A stretch of 34,360 nucleotides of DNA from contig JAKJFE010000020.1 of NCBI GenBank assembly GCA_022705045.1, forward strand, positions 1 through 34,360. The letters are read 5' to 3'. The translations under genes and the position numbers were made by a program. The notes under the pieces are model-generated. The model worked only from the letters and a program-made list of their open reading frames with translations, was not told where the DNA came from and did not search any database. Below are positions 34,183 to 34,360 of this stretch, in pieces. The DNA comes from Pseudomonadota bacterium. Lineage in GTDB: Bacteria; Pseudomonadota; Gammaproteobacteria; Xanthomonadales; Ahniellaceae. Numbering within the stretch: the stretch's first letter is position 1; every line of letters begins with the position of its first letter.

Positions 34183-34360
34183 CCGCGGCCGTAGACCTGG
34201 TCGCCGTCGACGCCGGGTTGGGCCGAGTAGCGTTTGTAGGTCCACTGGTATTGCGTCGGCGCGAGGCGCACGCAGGCTTCGATGCCGCGATGCAGGGCAG
34301 CGACCGCGACCGTGCGGTCGCTGCTGGCGATGTCGGGTTCGGCGGGCAGGAAATGCAGGT
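34179..34360 (-). CDS. LpxL/HtrB-family lipid A acyltransferase, C-terminal end only
   Basis: Partial gene cut by the window edge; only the last 59 residues are present. They read LHFLPAEPDIASS, then ALHRGIEACVRLAPTQYQWTYKR, and end QVYGRG. RGIE-CVR-AP-QYQWTYKR is the hallmark C-terminal end of the lysophospholipid/lauroyl acyltransferase (LpxL/HtrB) family, which adds secondary acyl chains to lipid A at the inner membrane. The TAG stop overlaps the TAA of the cyanophycinase fusion by four bases, tail to tail. Which paralog (LpxL or LpxM-type) cannot be told from this fragment. Confidence 0.85.
   Translation of the reverse strand, partial: LHFLPAEPDIASSDRTVAVAALHRGIEACVRLAPTQYQWTYKRYSAQPGVDGDQVYGRG

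Overview
The window looks like a chromosome segment of a high-GC gammaproteobacterium, most likely in the Lysobacterales (Xanthomonadales), Rhodanobacteraceae-like. That placement is inference. It rests on about 65-68% G+C by eye, abundant REP palindromes with REP-associated tyrosine transposases (RAYTs), secreted beta-propellers ending in a short DGFE motif, and a FecI/FecR/TonB receptor module. There are 29 protein-coding genes, one of them cut by the right edge. I see no tRNA, rRNA or CRISPR array.

Layout. 1-3.5 kb: a lipoprotein M28 peptidase, then two small genes of unknown function in tandem. 3.5-6.35 kb: a DUF1801 protein whose basic tail contains a duplicated in-frame repeat, an SRPBCC protein, and glycerol kinase. 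6.4-8.8 kb: REP family A clusters around a RAYT and an unknown lipoprotein. 8.8-9.7 kb: a secreted cupin and a small lipoprotein. 9.75-10.95 kb: a lower-GC island with one HEPN-domain protein. 11-13.1 kb: the glutathione-dependent formaldehyde detoxification pair (S-formylglutathione hydrolase and class III alcohol dehydrogenase). 13.1-14.4 kb: a GIY-YIG protein and a second RAYT inside REP family B modules. 14.4-19.9 kb: UppP, an NtrX-like regulator lacking the GAFTGA loop, a small secreted protein, an exported amidase, and a secreted beta-propeller. 20-23.1 kb: a Cache-HAMP-PAS-GGDEF-EAL protein. 23.1-27.4 kb: REP family C, a TMEM43-like membrane protein, a second propeller behind an FNR/Anr-type box, an NAD(P)-binding protein, and a transglutaminase-like/TPR protein. 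27.4-34.2 kb: a TonB receptor, FecR and FecI-type sigma factor, facing an exported fusion of cyanophycinase and isoaspartyl peptidase. The last bases hold the end of an LpxL/HtrB-type acyltransferase.

Most interesting points. (1) One exported polypeptide carries the two activities needed to take cyanophycin to free Asp and Arg, with both active sites apparently intact. It is divergent from a sigma/anti-sigma/TonB-receptor module, which suggests a polymer-scavenging locus. (2) Seven of the nine TAG stop codons in my gene set lie at the edge of a REP element, five of them inside the GTAG foot of the repeat. (3) There are two different RAYTs, each beside its own REP family. (4) An NtrC-family regulator has no GAFTGA loop. 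(5) A well-placed FNR-type box precedes a secreted propeller gene.
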